Below, piece by piece: positions 8,993 to 16,979 of a DNA stretch of 64,000 nucleotides. The DNA is from Streptomyces sp. NBC_00358. GTDB lineage: Bacteria > Actinomycetota > Actinomycetes > Streptomycetales > Streptomycetaceae. The stretch is taken from positions 3,720,001-3,784,000 of the forward strand of contig NZ_CP107976.1 of the NCBI RefSeq assembly GCF_036099295.1. The letters are read 5' to 3'. A program made the position numbers and the translations under genes. The notes under the pieces are model-generated. The model did not search any database, was not told where the DNA came from, and was given only the letters and a program-made list of their open reading frames with translations. Numbering within the stretch: the stretch's first letter is position 1; each line of letters begins with the position of its first letter.

Positions 8993-9240
8993 ACCTGCCG
9001 GAGCGAGAGGCGACCGTACGGCGGATGCTGGAGCAGGCACCGCCGCCCCCGGTACCGCCGGACCTGTACGGCGAGGCCCTGCGCCGCGGAGGGCGCATGC
9101 TGCGCCGCAGGACGGTGGCCCGGCGACTGCTGTGGCTGCTGCTGCTCGCGGCGACGGTGGCCTTCTGCGTCTGGGCCGCGACGGCCCGTCCGTGGGTGGA
9201 CCCGCCGTCGGAGACGACACCACCCCTGACCGGCTGGTGA
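8989..9240 (+). CDS. small single-pass membrane protein, possible partner of the sigma-like protein
   Basis: 83 residues. The N-terminal ~43 residues are cytoplasmic-type, with a Pro run (PPPPVPPDL) and an Arg cluster (RRGGRMLRRR). They are followed by one membrane helix at about residues 47-66 and a short external tail. The ATG at 8989 overlaps the TGA of the sigma-like gene, so translation is coupled. Gene pairs of this layout are often sigma/anti-sigma, but no zinc-binding HXXXCXXC motif is present. The functional link is inference from position only. Confidence 0.72.
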   Translation: MNLPEREATVRRMLEQAPPPPVPPDLYGEALRRGGRMLRRRTVARRLLWLLLLAATVAFCVWAATARPWVDPPSETTPPLTGW

Positions 9241-9284
9241 CCCGGCTCCACCACCGCCGGGCCGGTCGCCCGCCGGACGGACGG

Positions 9285-9316
9285 GGCTTCCGCGAGGCCG
9301 GTGGCCCGCGGAAGCC
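9285..9316. terminator. hairpin terminator, convergent genes
   Basis: The perfect 10-bp stem ggcttccgcg/cgcggaagcc, with a 12-base loop that is itself partly complementary, lies between the small membrane gene (ends 9240) and metB on the other strand (ends 9347). Confidence 0.7.
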
Positions 9317-9346
9317 GTGCCCTTCCGGCCGGAGGGCGCCTCTCGG

Positions 9347-10501
9347 CTAGCCCAGGGCCTGCTGCAGGTCCTGGAGCAGGTCGTCGATGTTCTCGATGCC
9401 CACGGAGATGCGGACGAGGTCGGCGGGGACCTCCAGCGCCGAACCGGCCGCCGAGGCGTGCGTCATGCGTCCCGGGTGCTCGATCAGGGACTCCACACCG
9501 CCCAGCGACTCACCGAGCGTGAACACCTTGGCGCGGTTGCAGACCTCGACGGCCGCCTCCTCGCCGCCCGCGACCTGGAAGGAGACCATGCCGCCGAACG
9601 CCCTCATCTGCTTGGCGGCGATCTCGTGACCGGGGTGATCCGGGAGGCCCGGGTAGAGAACGCGCGTCACGCGCGCGTGCCGGGTCAGCATCTCCGCGAC
9701 CCGGCCGGCGTTCTCGCTGTGCCGGTCCATGCGCACGGAGAGCGTCTTGGTGCCGCGCAGCACCAGCCAGGAGTCGAAGGGCCCGGCGACCGCGCCCATC
9801 GCGTTCTGGTGGTACGCCAGCTCCTCGCCGAGTTCCTGGTCCCCGGTGATCAGGGCGCCGCCGACGACGTCCGAGTGGCCGCCCATGTACTTGGTCAGGG
9901 AGTGCACGACGACGTCCGCGCCGAGCGCGAGCGGCTGCTGGAGGTAGGGCGTCGCGAAGGTGTTGTCGACGACGAGCCGGGCGCCCGCCTCGCGCGCGAT
10001 CTGCGCGACCACGGCGATGTCCGTGATGCCGAGGAGGGGGTTGGAGGGTGTCTCGACCCAGATCGCCCTGGTCTTCGGGGTGAGGGCGGCCCGTACCGAG
10101 TCGGGGTCGCTGGTGTCGGCCACCGACCACTCCACGCCCCACCGGGAGACGACCTTCGCGAAGAGGCGGAAGGTACCGCCGTAGGCGTCGTTGGGGATCA
10201 CCACGTGGTCGCCGGGGCTGAGCAGCGTACGCAACAGGCAGTCCTCCGCCGCCAGTCCCGACGCGAACGCGAGGCCGCGGCGACCGCCCTCCAGGGCGGC
10301 GAGGTTCTCCTCCAGGGCGGTCCTGGTCGGGTTGGCGCTGCGGCTGTACTCGTAGCCGCCGCGCAGACCGCCGACGCCGTCCTGCTTGTAGGTCGAGACC
10401 TGGTAGATCGGCGGGACGACCGCGCCGGTCAGGGGATCGGCGGTGTTGCCCGCGTGGATCGCGAGGGTCTCGAAATGCTGACTGATGTGCCTGTCGCTCA
10501 T
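9347..10501 (-). CDS. metB: cystathionine gamma-synthase (Cys/Met metabolism PLP enzyme)
   Basis: 384 residues, standard length. It joins an O-acylhomoserine to cysteine to form cystathionine, in transsulfuration to methionine. The PLP lysine is K204 in HSLTKYMGGHSD. The conserved stretches SRSANPTR and VVDNTFATPYLQ also match the family. Cystathionine gamma-lyase shares all of these, so the direction of transsulfuration is assigned from overall resemblance to actinobacterial MetB and carries some doubt. The gene is monocistronic, with a terminator at its 3' side and a G-rich repeat tract upstream. Confidence 0.9.
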   Translation of the reverse strand: MSDRHISQHFETLAIHAGNTADPLTGAVVPPIYQVSTYKQDGVGGLRGGYEYSRSANPTRTALEENLAALEGGRRGLAFASGLAAEDCLLRTLLSPGDHVVIPNDAYGGTFRLFAKVVSRWGVEWSVADTSDPDSVRAALTPKTRAIWVETPSNPLLGITDIAVVAQIAREAGARLVVDNTFATPYLQQPLALGADVVVHSLTKYMGGHSDVVGGALITGDQELGEELAYHQNAMGAVAGPFDSWLVLRGTKTLSVRMDRHSENAGRVAEMLTRHARVTRVLYPGLPDHPGHEIAAKQMRAFGGMVSFQVAGGEEAAVEVCNRAKVFTLGESLGGVESLIEHPGRMTHASAAGSALEVPADLVRISVGIENIDDLLQDLQQALG

Positions 10502-10569
10502 GAGTCACGAGCGTAGTGCTCCCCCGGGGTTCATGACGTGACGGAGCGGCGAAGGAGCCGATACCCGGG

Positions 10570-10700
10570 TCGGTGGCGGCCTGGAGACGGGTCGCGGACG
10601 GGGCTCGGACAGGCCGGAGACGGGCCGCGGACGGGCCAAAAGGGCCGGTGACAGGCCCGCGGACGGGACCTTCGCGGGCGGGTGACGGGACCGGGTTGGC
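10570..10700. repeat. degenerate G-rich direct repeats upstream of metB
   Basis: Variants of cggacggg and gagacggg recur every 15-25 bases through this part of the 231-base gap between metB and the next gene. They are imperfect and on the G-rich strand. No promoter-like element stands out within the tract. Confidence 0.4.
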
Positions 10701-10732
10701 CAATTGTCGGACCCGTCTGGTTCGCTTGAGCC

Positions 10733-11851
10733 ATGCAGATTCTCTGGGTCCTGATGGCGCTGGCGATGTTCAGCCTGGTCCTGCTGCCGGTGTTCCGGCG
10801 CAGGCGCACCGGTGTACAGCTGGTCTCGCCCGGCGACCCGGACGCCGCGGACCCGGCGAACTACGGGTTCCTGCGCCAGGAGGAGCTGGACATCCGCATG
10901 CCGGGTCCGGACGCGGATCTGCTGAACGTCCTGGACGTGGTGCAGCGGACCCATGACTACCGCGCGGCCTCGCAGCTGCTGGCCGGCACGGAGACCGACG
11001 GCGAGACCCGCTGGCAGCGGGTGCAGGCCTTCGCGGGTGCCGCGTCGCTGGAACTCCAGCAGCGCCCCGGCGGGGTCAGCGAGACCCCCGGCGGCCAGTG
11101 GCTGCGGGTGTGGCGTGCCGAGACCCCCAAGGACGCGGGCGGCGCGGCGGTGCACGCCGAGTTCCTGGTGCAGCAGGCATGGCGGACCTCGACGCCGGGG
11201 ACCGACGACTTCCGGATCATCATGGAGGAGGCACGGGCCGCGTGCGGCGACGCGGCACTGCTGTCCCCCGGCGACCCGGTCCCGTACATCATCGAGCTGT
11301 CGGTGGCCCGCGGACTCGCCTACTCCCAGCCGGAGTTCGAGAATCTCTGGCTGAAGATCCTGGACCGCGCGCCCACCCACATGGGCGCGCATCTGGCGGC
11401 CCTGCACTACTGGTGCGAGAAGTGGCACGGCTCGCGGGAGACGGCGTACGCGTTCGCGGAGGCCGCCGCGGCCCGCGCGCCGCAGGGCTCCCTGCTCGCG
11501 GCGATGCCGCTCTTCGCGGTCTTCGAGCACCTCCCCGAGGTGAACCTGGTCCGCAGCTTCTACCAGAGCGAGGTCGTGACCAAGGCCGTCCACGGCGCCC
11601 TGTACGCGGTCCACGCGGCCCGCCCCGACGACCCGATGCTCGCCCACGTCCGCCACCTGCTGGTCCTCTTCCTGGTCCGCGGCGAACGCTGGTCCGAGGC
11701 CATGAACCAGCTCGTGCACGTCGACGGCCATGTCGGCGCCCTGCCCTGGACCCTGACCGCCGACCCGGCCGCGGACTACGCGATATACCGGGCCCTGGCG
11801 GTGGCGGGCTACGAGGCGAACGGCGGAACCCCGGCGACGCTCTCGCACTGA
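10733..11851 (+). CDS. membrane-anchored helical-repeat protein of unknown function
   Basis: 372 residues. An N-terminal membrane helix (residues 3-21, LWVLMALAMFSLVLLPVF) is followed by three Arg and then a soluble helical domain. The domain has TPR-like helix pairs (for example around WLKILDRAPTHMGAHLAALHYW) but no motif I can assign. Comparable proteins sit near metB in other Streptomyces (recollection). A stop-transfer helix with the body in the cytoplasm fits the positive charges after the helix. I do not recognise a family function. Confidence 0.8.
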   Translation: MQILWVLMALAMFSLVLLPVFRRRRTGVQLVSPGDPDAADPANYGFLRQEELDIRMPGPDADLLNVLDVVQRTHDYRAASQLLAGTETDGETRWQRVQAFAGAASLELQQRPGGVSETPGGQWLRVWRAETPKDAGGAAVHAEFLVQQAWRTSTPGTDDFRIIMEEARAACGDAALLSPGDPVPYIIELSVARGLAYSQPEFENLWLKILDRAPTHMGAHLAALHYWCEKWHGSRETAYAFAEAAAARAPQGSLLAAMPLFAVFEHLPEVNLVRSFYQSEVVTKAVHGALYAVHAARPDDPMLAHVRHLLVLFLVRGERWSEAMNQLVHVDGHVGALPWTLTADPAADYAIYRALAVAGYEANGGTPATLSH

Positions 11852-12240
11852 CGGCGGCCGTACCGATCCGCGACCGTGAGGCCCGGGTCGGCCGAGGTCT
11901 CGGCGGGTGTGCAGCAGGCGCCGACACCGCAGCACGCGGCGGCCGACCCGGCGGTCTCGCGGGATGCCGGTGTGTGAGCACGGCCTGACATGGATCGTCA
12001 TGCCGCGTTCGCAGCCTCTTCCGGCTGCGGGCAGTTACCGCCCGAGGCTGCTCTGCTCCACGTCGATGCCGTCTCCTGGCAGACGTGCGCAGGGCCGGGC
12101 GTCCGGGCCGGCGGCCGCCGTTCGGATCACCCGAGGCAGCCCTTCAGGTGACTGCCGTACGCCTCATGAGCCAGGCAGTCGTCGCACGGGTACGACGTCT
12201 CAGCAGAGAGCGAACCCACAACGCCGTGAGGAGCTTGGCG
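11852..12240. other. 389-base intergenic region without a recognised gene
   Basis: Open frames cross this stretch but none has a ribosome-binding site or recognisable protein. A purine-rich site (gtgaggag, about 12225) near its end belongs to the gene starting at 12241. The stretch is slightly less GC-biased than its neighbours and may hold that gene's promoter; no clear -10/-35 pair is evident. Confidence 0.5.
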
Positions 12241-12525
12241 ATGTACGCAGCAGTCCGCCGGTACGAAGGGGTGACCGATTCGGCCGAGGCGGCTCGTCTC
12301 GTGAACGAGGGGTTCGTGGCGCTCATGCGCCAGGTCTCCGGCTTCGTGGCCTACTACTGGATCGACGCAGGGGACGGAGTGATGGTCTCGACCAGCGTCT
12401 TCCAGGACCGGGCCGGTGCCGAGGAATCGGTCTCAAGGGCCGCGGACTTCGTGCGGGACAACCTTGCGTCGCTGCTCCCCAACCCTCCCCAGGTCATGGC
12501 CGGCGAGGTGGTGGCTTCCGCATGA
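12241..12525 (+). CDS. small ABM-like (dimeric alpha-beta barrel) protein
   Basis: 94 residues. The sequence pattern YAAVRRYEGVTDSAEAARLV, then VALMRQVSGFVAYYWIDAG and TSVFQDRAGAEESVSRAADF, fits the ferredoxin-like antibiotic-biosynthesis-monooxygenase/EthD type of small barrel. Many members are non-catalytic or of unknown function. The ATG at 12241 follows GAGGAG with good spacing; the frame is open upstream but has no ribosome-binding site there. Its TGA overlaps the ATG of the next reading frame (ATGA), so the two form an operon. The family call is from pattern only. Confidence 0.75.
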   Translation: MYAAVRRYEGVTDSAEAARLVNEGFVALMRQVSGFVAYYWIDAGDGVMVSTSVFQDRAGAEESVSRAADFVRDNLASLLPNPPQVMAGEVVASA

Positions 12526-12922
12526 CAGCGTTCGGTTCGCTTCAGCCCGAGCCGTGGAGACAGATACGAGCTGCCGCCGAAGTGGCGGGGCAACGGCCGC
12601 CGAACGAGGTCTACCTGGTCGCCGAGGTCAACGCGGGGGTCGCGGAACAAAGCCGCATCAGGCGGCGCGACTGTCCGGGCCGTCCGCCCGCAACTTCATT
12701 CGGCCCAAGGTCTTCGACGGGCTCGCGGGCATGGTCCACCAGCGCCTCGTCGAGTCCGGATACGCGAAACCGGACATCGCCTGGTCGGGGCAGCCTGGAC
12801 TCATTCTGCCCGAGTCCTGGGAGAAGGGCATGGACGACGCCATCGACGCCGCCGTCGCCGACACGCCCGACACCGCCCCGCTGCGCGCCCTGCTCGTGAG
12901 CCCCCGCTGCGTTTCCGCGTAG
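12522..12922 (+). pseudogene. coupled small gene split by an apparent single-base frameshift
   Basis: The ATG at 12522 overlaps the preceding stop codon (ATGA). The first frame reads well to about residue 39 (NEVYLVAEVNAG), then degenerates. The other frame then reads well (SARNFIRPKVFDGLAGMVHQ) to the stop at 12922. Adding one G to the five-G run at 12635-12639 joins the two frames into one protein of about 134 residues. So this is either a genuine frameshift mutation or a sequencing error in a homopolymer. The product is not recognised. Translational coupling suggests it once worked with the ABM-like protein. Confidence 0.6.
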
Positions 12923-13338
12923 TCGCCTGTTCGACCCGGCGGCCGGTCACGATCGCCGATCGACGGTCGACGGAACGATCAAGTCCGCTTCAGCCCGACG
13001 AACGGCTGCGCCCCATGGGGCACGCGGCAGCACGGACTTGCCTGGCCCCGTCATCGTCGGGGTGGTGCCGCGGCCGAGTCGTCCGGGCCGGTTCGGGCAA
13101 GCGGGGAGGGGACGGCCGTGAACACGCGCCATGGCGACTCCCGCCGAAGCGCCTTCGCCGGCCTGCGTCACGGAGTGGTCCCGAGCCGTCGCCACCTCCT
13201 TCCCTGCGGGCGTTAGCCCGCACACGCCGAGCGCCGCGATGTCACTCCTGTCGAACCGCCGAGCCGAGAGGAACGGGAGAGTCGCGGACGGAGACCGGGA
13301 GGAGGACCATCGGAGTCACGTCGACAAAAGGGGTGGTT
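12923..13338. other. 416-base intergenic region before the PAS-SpoIIE gene
   Basis: No convincing gene. A long open frame continues into the SpoIIE gene but is Arg/Pro-rich junk without a start site. Small inverted repeats of cgatcg/gatcgacggtc type occur at 12950-12970. The Shine-Dalgarno (aaaagggg, about 13327) for the next gene is at the right end. Confidence 0.5.
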
Positions 13339-15774
13339 ATGGGGACGCCCTCGATGCATTTCAGTGAGAGTCCGGAGGATCCGTTCGCCCTGGGGCATGC
13401 CGCTTCGGCCGTGCTCGACGATCACGGCACAGTGGTCGGCTGGAGCGCACGGGCGCGGGAACTGCTGGGCTACCGCGCCAAGGAAGTGCTCGGACGGGCG
13501 TGGCGGGACCTCCTGGTCGACACCCGTGACCTGCCCGTCGCGCGGTCCGTCGTCGTGGACGCCATGAGGGCAGGGGGCTGGTTCGGAGTCCTGCCCGTCC
13601 GGCACCACGACGGACGGCGCGTGGAGATGGGTTTCCGGGCCCGCGCGATCACCCGCGACGGAGATCGTCAGGAGTGGTTCCTGGTCGGTGCCCCCGCCGC
13701 GGAAATCGTCGCCTGGCAGCGGGACCGCGCGCTGCTGGACGGCCTGTACCACCGGTCCCCGATCGGCCTGGCCATCCACGGCCCGGACAGGAAGGTCATC
13801 CGGGTCAACCGTGCGATCGAAAAGGCGAGCGGCATCACGGCCGAAGCGCCGGTGGGCCGTCGTTCCGGTGAGTTCCTGGTCGACGAGGACGCGGGTCCGG
13901 CCGAGGAACGGGTACGCCACGTCCTGGAGACCGGCGAGCCGTTGATCTTCACAGAGCAGTCGGCGCGCACACGCCATGCTCCTGGGCAGGAACGGATGGT
14001 GTCCGTCTCCGCGTTCCGGATGGAGGACTCCTCGGGCCGGGTTCTCGGCGTGGCGGAGACGATCGAGGACGTGACCCAGCGCCACCGAGCGCGCCGCAGG
14101 CTCACTCTGCTGAACGAGGCCAGCGCCCGGATCGGAACCTCACTGGACGTGACGCAGACGGCCCGGGAACTGGCCGAGGTGGCCGTCTCCGGCTTGGCCG
14201 ACTACTGCTCGGTGGACCTCCTGAAACCGGTGGCACTGGGTGACGAACTACCCATGGACATGGCAGGTGTGCTCCTGAGAGTGGCCCTTTCGCCCCCGGA
14301 ACCACAGGTCCCGCTGCAGGAGGGCGACGTGGTCCCGCTCCTTCCGGAGTCCCCGCAGGCGCGGTGCCTGGCCGAGCGTCGCCCGATTCTCGAACGGCCG
14401 CTGTCCCTCCGCCCCGAGTGGTACGGCATGGACCGGCGGCGGATCGAGGGCGCCCTGGCTCTCGGCGCTCATACCCTGATCGCGGTGCCCCTGATGGCAC
14501 GCGGCCGGGTACTGGGCGTAGTGAGCCTGTGGCGCGTGCGCCATTCGGAGCCTTTCGAGGACGACGATGCCGCGGTGGCCCATGAGTTTTCCTCGCGTGC
14601 GGCCGTCTGTATAGACAACGCGCGCCGCTTCACCCAGCAGCAGAGCGCCGCTCTGACCCTGCAGCGCAGTCTCCTGCCGGGCACGGTGTCCGACCTTCCC
14701 GCCGTCGAGGTGGCCTGCCGGTACCTCCCGGCGAGCGGTGAACCGGGCATCGGTGGTGACTGGTTCGACGTGATCCCGTTGTCGGGGGCCCGAGTCGCCC
14801 TCGTCGTGGGAGACGTGGTCGGCCACGGAATCCACGCCGCGGCCTCGATGGGGCGCCTGCGCGCCGCGGTGCGCACCCTGGCCAGCCTCGACCTGGAACC
14901 GGACGAGGTGGTGGCCCGGCTGGACGATCTGGTCAGTCTGCTGGCCGCCGAGGTGGAGACGGGCGCCGAGGACAATCAGTCGTCGATCGAGCAGGTGGTC
15001 GGGGCCACGTGCGTCTACGCCGTCTACGATCCGGTCTCCCGCCAATGCTCCCTGGCTCGCGCCGGCCACCCGGCACCCATGGTGTCCACACCGGACGGCC
15101 AGGTGACCGTGCTCGACCTGCCCGCGGGTCCACCGCTCGGCCTGGGGGGACTGCCGTTCGAGATGTATCACCTGGACCTCCCCGAGGGCAGCCTGCTCGC
15201 GCTCTACACGGACGGCCTCCTGGAGGCGCGCGACGGGGACATCGATGCCGCGCTGGAGAACCTGGAGGGATGTCTCGCCCACAGTGCCGACGCTCTGGAG
15301 CGCACGTGCGACGGGGTGCTCGAAGCGCTACTGCCCACGAACCGCCGCCCCACCGACGACATCGCGCTGCTCATGGCCCGTACCCGGGTACTGCCGCCGG
15401 AGAACTTCGCCACCTGGCACCTGCCTCTGGAAGCGACCGCCGCCGGCCGCGCCAGGGAGCTGACCACGGCGAAACTGGCCGAATGGGGGCTGTCGGAAAT
15501 GGCCTTCACCACCGAGCTGGTCGCCAGCGAGCTCGTCACCAACGCCTACCGGTACGCGGACGGCCCCGTCACCCTGCGCCTCATCCGCACACACTGTCTG
15601 ATCTGTGAGGTGTCCGACGCCAGCCACACGTCCCCCCACCTGCGAAGGGCCCTCAGCACGGACGAGGGCGGACGAGGGCTCTTCCTGGTCGCGCAGCTCA
15701 CGGAGCGGTGGGGCACCCGCTACACCCACGACGGCAAGACAGTCTGGACGGAGCAGCCTCTGTTGCCCTCCTGA
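13339..15774 (+). CDS. multi-sensor protein phosphatase: PAS-PAS-GAF-SpoIIE(PP2C)-HATPase
   Basis: 811 residues. Two PAS domains (about 15-110 and 128-245; AVLDDHGTVVGWSARARELL) precede a GAF domain (about 260-420). A SpoIIE-type PP2C domain (about 435-645) carries the metal sites GDWFDVIPL and VVGDVVGHG and an intact ALYTDGLLEAR. A C-terminal HATPase_c anti-sigma-kinase module (about 680-800) contains ELVTNAYRYA. This is a common Streptomyces partner-switching architecture, both dephosphorylating an anti-anti-sigma factor and binding ATP. The ATG at 13339 has AGGGG six bases upstream; GTG at 13333 is an alternative. Likely cytoplasmic; ligand unknown. Confidence 0.88.
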   Translation: MGTPSMHFSESPEDPFALGHAASAVLDDHGTVVGWSARARELLGYRAKEVLGRAWRDLLVDTRDLPVARSVVVDAMRAGGWFGVLPVRHHDGRRVEMGFRARAITRDGDRQEWFLVGAPAAEIVAWQRDRALLDGLYHRSPIGLAIHGPDRKVIRVNRAIEKASGITAEAPVGRRSGEFLVDEDAGPAEERVRHVLETGEPLIFTEQSARTRHAPGQERMVSVSAFRMEDSSGRVLGVAETIEDVTQRHRARRRLTLLNEASARIGTSLDVTQTARELAEVAVSGLADYCSVDLLKPVALGDELPMDMAGVLLRVALSPPEPQVPLQEGDVVPLLPESPQARCLAERRPILERPLSLRPEWYGMDRRRIEGALALGAHTLIAVPLMARGRVLGVVSLWRVRHSEPFEDDDAAVAHEFSSRAAVCIDNARRFTQQQSAALTLQRSLLPGTVSDLPAVEVACRYLPASGEPGIGGDWFDVIPLSGARVALVVGDVVGHGIHAAASMGRLRAAVRTLASLDLEPDEVVARLDDLVSLLAAEVETGAEDNQSSIEQVVGATCVYAVYDPVSRQCSLARAGHPAPMVSTPDGQVTVLDLPAGPPLGLGGLPFEMYHLDLPEGSLLALYTDGLLEARDGDIDAALENLEGCLAHSADALERTCDGVLEALLPTNRRPTDDIALLMARTRVLPPENFATWHLPLEATAAGRARELTTAKLAEWGLSEMAFTTELVASELVTNAYRYADGPVTLRLIRTHCLICEVSDASHTSPHLRRALSTDEGGRGLFLVAQLTERWGTRYTHDGKTVWTEQPLLPS

Positions 15775-15982
15775 CCACCCACGACTTCCACGTCTCCCCC
15801 GGCCACGGCCCACCGCGACAGCCGGCCGGCCGACGGGAGGATTTCGCCGCCCGGCCCGTACTGCCGGTGGTGTCTCTCTGTCGTTCGGAGCGTGTGGCCC
15901 CGAGGGCGACGGCATCGATCGATCACGACTCGCTACCCGCCCTGGACAGGCAGGCGGGGGCGGCGCATCCCCTTTGAGAGCT

Positions 15983-15999
15983 ACAGGGACTGTCCCTGT
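15983..15999. promoter_or_regulatory. ACAGGGA-CTG-TCCCTGT inverted repeat, probable operator
   Basis: A perfect 7+7 inverted repeat with a 3-base centre lies about 100 bases before the CPBP protease gene and about 31 bases before a probable -10. NarL-type response regulators often bind inverted repeats of this size just upstream of -35. Because the operon ends in such a regulator, autoregulation is the simplest reading (inference). Confidence 0.6.
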
Positions 16000-16029
16000 G
16001 GGGGTGACTCGCGGAAGTCGGCGCGTCCC

Positions 16030-16035
16030 TAGCGT
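16030..16035 (+). promoter_or_regulatory. candidate -10 of the CPBP-kinase-regulator operon
   Basis: TAGCGT matches TANNNT. A GTGACT about 20 bases upstream is a poor -35 with a long spacer, consistent with an activator-dependent promoter served by the repeat at 15983-15999. Confidence 0.35.
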
Positions 16036-16084
16036 GGTTGTCAGGTCGCCACCGGTGCGACCACCACCACAGGGGGAGGCCACG

Positions 16085-16954
16085 ATGGACACGACGTCCA
16101 CCGCACCGCACGAAACAGGCTCCGGCCCGGACGAGGAGGGCGACGGCCGGATCGGCCGGATCGTTCGGTCTCCGCTCGGCTGGATGCTGACGGGCATGGT
16201 CGGTGTCGGCCTCGTCTCGGGCCTGACCGCCACGGGCCCCGGTCCGGTGCCGGCGCTGGGAGCGGCAGCCGCGGTGGCCGTGTACTGGGCGGTCATGCGC
16301 TTCGTCGCACGACGTTCCACGCCGGAGATAGCCCGGCGCGGGGCCGCCCGGGAGGCATTGCTCGGCGGCGGGATCGGTCTGGGCTTCATCCTCGTGTCCG
16401 CACTCCTGATCACGGCTTTCGGGGGCTACTCCTTCTCCTGGGCGGGCAACGGCTTCGTGTCGGTCGTGTGGTCCGCGGTCATGGTGCAGATCGGCGCCTC
16501 GGTCACCGAGGAACTGTTGTTCCGCGGTCTCGCCCTGCAGGCTCTGGAGCAGTTGTGGGGCAGCCGGGCCGCTGTCGCGATCACCGCGTTGTTCTTCGGC
16601 ATCGCCCACCTGGGGGCTCCGGGAGCCAGTGGGCGGAGCGTGGTGGCGATCGCTCTGGAGGCGGGCGTCATGCTCGGTGCCGCGTTCCTGTGGCGGCGTA
16701 GCATCTGGTTCGTCGTGGGACTGCACTTCGCCTGGAACACTGTCGAGCAGTTGCTCGGTGTCCCGGTCTCCGGACACACCCCCGAGGCTCTGTACACCGT
16801 CGACGTCCATGGTTCCACCCTGCTGACCGGCGACGGCTTCGGCCTGGAGACGTCGATCGTGCCCATCGTCCTCGGTGTGCTGATCACCGTCCCGATGGCC
16901 GTCCTCGCCCACCGGAACGGCCGGCTGCTGCCCCGGCGGCGGGCCCGGCACTGA
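16085..16954 (+). CDS. CPBP-family intramembrane metalloprotease
   Basis: 289 residues with about eight membrane helices. All active-site motifs are intact: EExxxR (E142, E143, R147 in TEELLFRG), FxxxH (F171-H175 in FGIAHLG) and HxxxN (H214-N218, HFAWN). These place it in the Rce1/CPBP (Abi) glutamic/metal-type membrane protease family. It is first in an operon with a histidine kinase and a response regulator, which suggests cleavage of a membrane signalling protein or peptide in the same pathway (inference). The ATG follows AGGGGGAGG. Confidence 0.9.
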   Translation: MDTTSTAPHETGSGPDEEGDGRIGRIVRSPLGWMLTGMVGVGLVSGLTATGPGPVPALGAAAAVAVYWAVMRFVARRSTPEIARRGAAREALLGGGIGLGFILVSALLITAFGGYSFSWAGNGFVSVVWSAVMVQIGASVTEELLFRGLALQALEQLWGSRAAVAITALFFGIAHLGAPGASGRSVVAIALEAGVMLGAAFLWRRSIWFVVGLHFAWNTVEQLLGVPVSGHTPEALYTVDVHGSTLLTGDGFGLETSIVPIVLGVLITVPMAVLAHRNGRLLPRRRARH

Positions 16955-16979
16955 GACAGGCCGACTGGAGGAAACGGAA

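Larger units (their letters stand above)
15775..16084. other. 310-base regulatory intergenic region
   Basis: No gene seen. It holds the inverted repeat at 15983-15999 and a probable -10 (TAGCGT, 16030-16035), plus a strong purine-rich site (agggggagg) just before the CPBP gene. The left half contains nothing recognisable. Confidence 0.5.

Noticed and set aside
13015..13338. N-terminal extension of the SpoIIE phosphatase
   Set aside because: Arg/Pro-rich noise without a start signal; AGGGG lies directly before the ATG at 13339.
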